Source: Paenibacillus alginolyticus DSM 5050 = NBRC 15375 (lineage in GTDB: Bacteria > Bacillota > Bacilli > Paenibacillales > NBRC-103111). From it: DNA of 53,484 bases. Positions 52,468 to 53,484 of this stretch are shown one piece after another. How positions within the stretch are numbered: position 1 is the stretch's first letter; every line of letters starts with the position of its first letter. The position numbers and the translations under genes are program-made. The DNA is taken from positions 1 to 53,484 of the forward strand of contig NZ_AUGY01000056.1 in the NCBI RefSeq assembly GCF_000422905.1. The letters run 5' to 3'. The notes under the pieces are model-generated. The model did not search any database and had not been told where the DNA came from. It saw nothing but the letters and a program-made list of their open reading frames with translations.

Positions 52468-52623
52468 ATGGACGTACAATTTGAGTTTGTCTCAACCAAC
52501 CACCGGAAGTTGTTAATGCGATATCAGTGGTATCGGGATTTGATCAAGGCGAAAAAGGACGAGCCAAAAAAGACAGTAATGGTCAAGCCTGTAGTGTCAT
52601 TGGCCGGTAGCACGGTAAAGTAA
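52468..52623 (+). CDS. small basic protein
   Basis: A 51-residue frame starts ATG 52468 and encodes MDVQFEFVSTNHRKLLMRYQ and then a lysine-rich stretch (KAKKDEPKKTVMVKP). The ribosome site (AAGGCG) is weak. A second short frame from ATG 52427 (29 codons) overlaps it with a better placed GGAG. It lies between the cassette and a strong terminator and is not recognised. Confidence 0.4.
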   Translation: MDVQFEFVSTNHRKLLMRYQWYRDLIKAKKDEPKKTVMVKPVVSLAGSTVK

Positions 52624-52644
52624 TTATTAATGAAGAAGAAGAAG

Positions 52645-52686
52645 AAGCGACACGGGGGGAGCGATCCTCCTGTCGCTTTTTTTTGT
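52645..52686 (+). terminator. Rho-independent terminator of the cassette
   Basis: AAGCGACA (52645-52652) pairs with TGTCGCTT (52671-52678), with an inner GGGGGA/TCCTCC stem, and TTTTTTTT follows. Confidence 0.9.
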
Positions 52687-52698
52687 TCTCTTAAATCG

Positions 52699-52741
52699 GT
52701 TTACATGGTAGACTGATTAAAAACGGGTTTACTTGGTATAC
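52699..52741. promoter_or_regulatory. two operator copies GTTTACnTGGTAnAC
   Basis: GTTTACATGGTAGAC (52699-52713) and GTTTACTTGGTATAC (52727-52741) are near-palindromes (6-3-6), 28 bases apart. The second includes a -10-like TATACT. A repressor bound here would block the promoter of the following gene. Confidence 0.6.
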
Positions 52742-52767
52742 TAGAGGATGTGGAGGTGTTCGGCATA

Positions 52768-53484
52768 ATGGAAGATGAACATGTGGGTGGCGGACTATCA
52801 GCTGCAGGTGTTGGGGAAGATGGAAAAAAAGTATCCAAGACGGTTAAATCGTACAAGATCACCCCTGATCTAAAAGAAGAAGTGAAGTCTCTGTTTAATC
52901 AATCGGAGACAAAAAATGAAGACGAATGGTTCGAGAAAGTCATCAACATTTATAAGTTGCATCAGCTTAAAGATCGGAACCCTGGTTACGGGAAACTTCT
53001 GGAATATCTTGAAAGTCATCTCCAAGGCATCTCCAATACTTTTACGCAAATGATGGACATTGAAACAGAGGAAAAGCGTCGGATAATCGAGCAACATGAA
53101 GTGGATGAGTCCGATCTGAAGGTTTCTCTACAGGATTTCAAAGTAAAATTGCAGGAGAAGGCCAAAGAAGCCGAAGAGTTGCAGCAGAGAGTCAAGGGGA
53201 AGGATGAAGAGTTGCAGCAGAAGGCGGCTTTAATCAAGCAAATGGAGGAATCCTCCCAGAATGCGAAGCTCTTGGTGGACGAGTACCGCGGGAAAAATGA
53301 TACGCTGGCCGGGCTCGTCAAGAAACAGCAAGAAGCTGCCGAAGCGGGGGAGCGGATCCTTTCCGAACACGAAGCGCTTCAGCGTAAACATACCGATCTG
53401 GAGCGGGAGGTAGCATCCCTGGCTGAAAGGCATACGCGGGAGTTGGAGCGGGTCATCGAGCAGAAGGATATCGAGCGGGAACGG
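52768..53484 (+). CDS. coiled-coil protein, incomplete at window end
   Basis: At least 239 residues, still open at the window end. The N-terminus (SKTVKSYKITPDLKEEVKSL, then WFEKVINIYKLHQL) could be a small helical DNA-binding or dimerisation region. From about residue 85 on it is continuous heptad-rich coiled coil (EEKRRIIEQHEVDE, EELQQRVKGKDEELQQKA). GGAGGTG is 9 bases before the ATG. KfrA-like plasmid proteins and chromosome-partition accessory proteins have this layout; a specific family cannot be claimed. Confidence 0.7.
   Translation, partial: MEDEHVGGGLSAAGVGEDGKKVSKTVKSYKITPDLKEEVKSLFNQSETKNEDEWFEKVINIYKLHQLKDRNPGYGKLLEYLESHLQGISNTFTQMMDIETEEKRRIIEQHEVDESDLKVSLQDFKVKLQEKAKEAEELQQRVKGKDEELQQKAALIKQMEESSQNAKLLVDEYRGKNDTLAGLVKKQQEAAEAGERILSEHEALQRKHTDLEREVASLAERHTRELERVIEQKDIERER

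Noticed and set aside
44082..53484. Integrative element with integrase or transposase
   Set aside because: No integrase, transposase, relaxase or tRNA attachment site is visible in the window, so mobility cannot be claimed.

Overview
The window looks like chromosomal DNA of a spore-forming Bacillales, most likely Paenibacillaceae. The support is moderate GC, strong AGGAGG ribosome sites with frequent TTG/GTG starts, ger spore-germination genes, a Spo0E-like regulator and an SR1P-type peptide. Identities come from reading motifs; no database search was run.

Region 1 (1-14.5 kb) holds two sugar-uptake clusters. The first has a zinc-dependent polyol dehydrogenase and a complete ribose/xylose-type ABC transporter. 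A decayed inositol-dehydrogenase fragment follows. The second has two Gfo/Idh/MocA dehydrogenases, a permease, a chemoreceptor, an ABC ATPase, a zinc dehydrogenase and a binding lipoprotein.

Region 2 (14.6-36 kb) is an inositol locus under what looks like one LacI-type regulator. One operon carries an IolG-like dehydrogenase, a malic enzyme and an MFS transporter. The next carries an aldehyde dehydrogenase, IolG, IolD, IolE, a split transketolase, IolB, a TIM-barrel isomerase, a xylose-type ABC transporter and another IolG. The lacI gene, a PpaX-like phosphatase, a further IolG and an SR1P-like gene follow. The upper inositol pathway down to 2-deoxy-5-keto-gluconate (DKG) is complete, but IolC, IolJ and a recognisable IolA are missing. 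In their place stand transketolase, aldehyde dehydrogenase and malic enzyme. I infer an unphosphorylated branch in which transketolase removes the two-carbon ketol of DKG and leaves malate semialdehyde, then malate, then pyruvate. A near-palindromic operator (TTAAAGGTTTTCCTTAA type) recurs as two pairs about 153 bp apart, before lacI and at the left edge of the window.

Region 3 (36-44 kb) has germination genes gerB, gerA and gerC, remnants of a second ger set, rpiB and a Spo0E-like gene.

Region 4 (44-53.5 kb) is an accessory island with a ubiquitin-like conjugation cassette of PRTRC type: an E2-like Prok-E2_D protein, a ubiquitin-like protein, a JAMM peptidase and a ThiF/E1. It is interrupted by a second E1-like gene with a DUF6791-type N-terminus and a DUF6527-type partner. 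Two copies of an undescribed leader RNA (conserved box, branched hairpin, terminator) precede the two halves. The window ends inside a coiled-coil protein gene.
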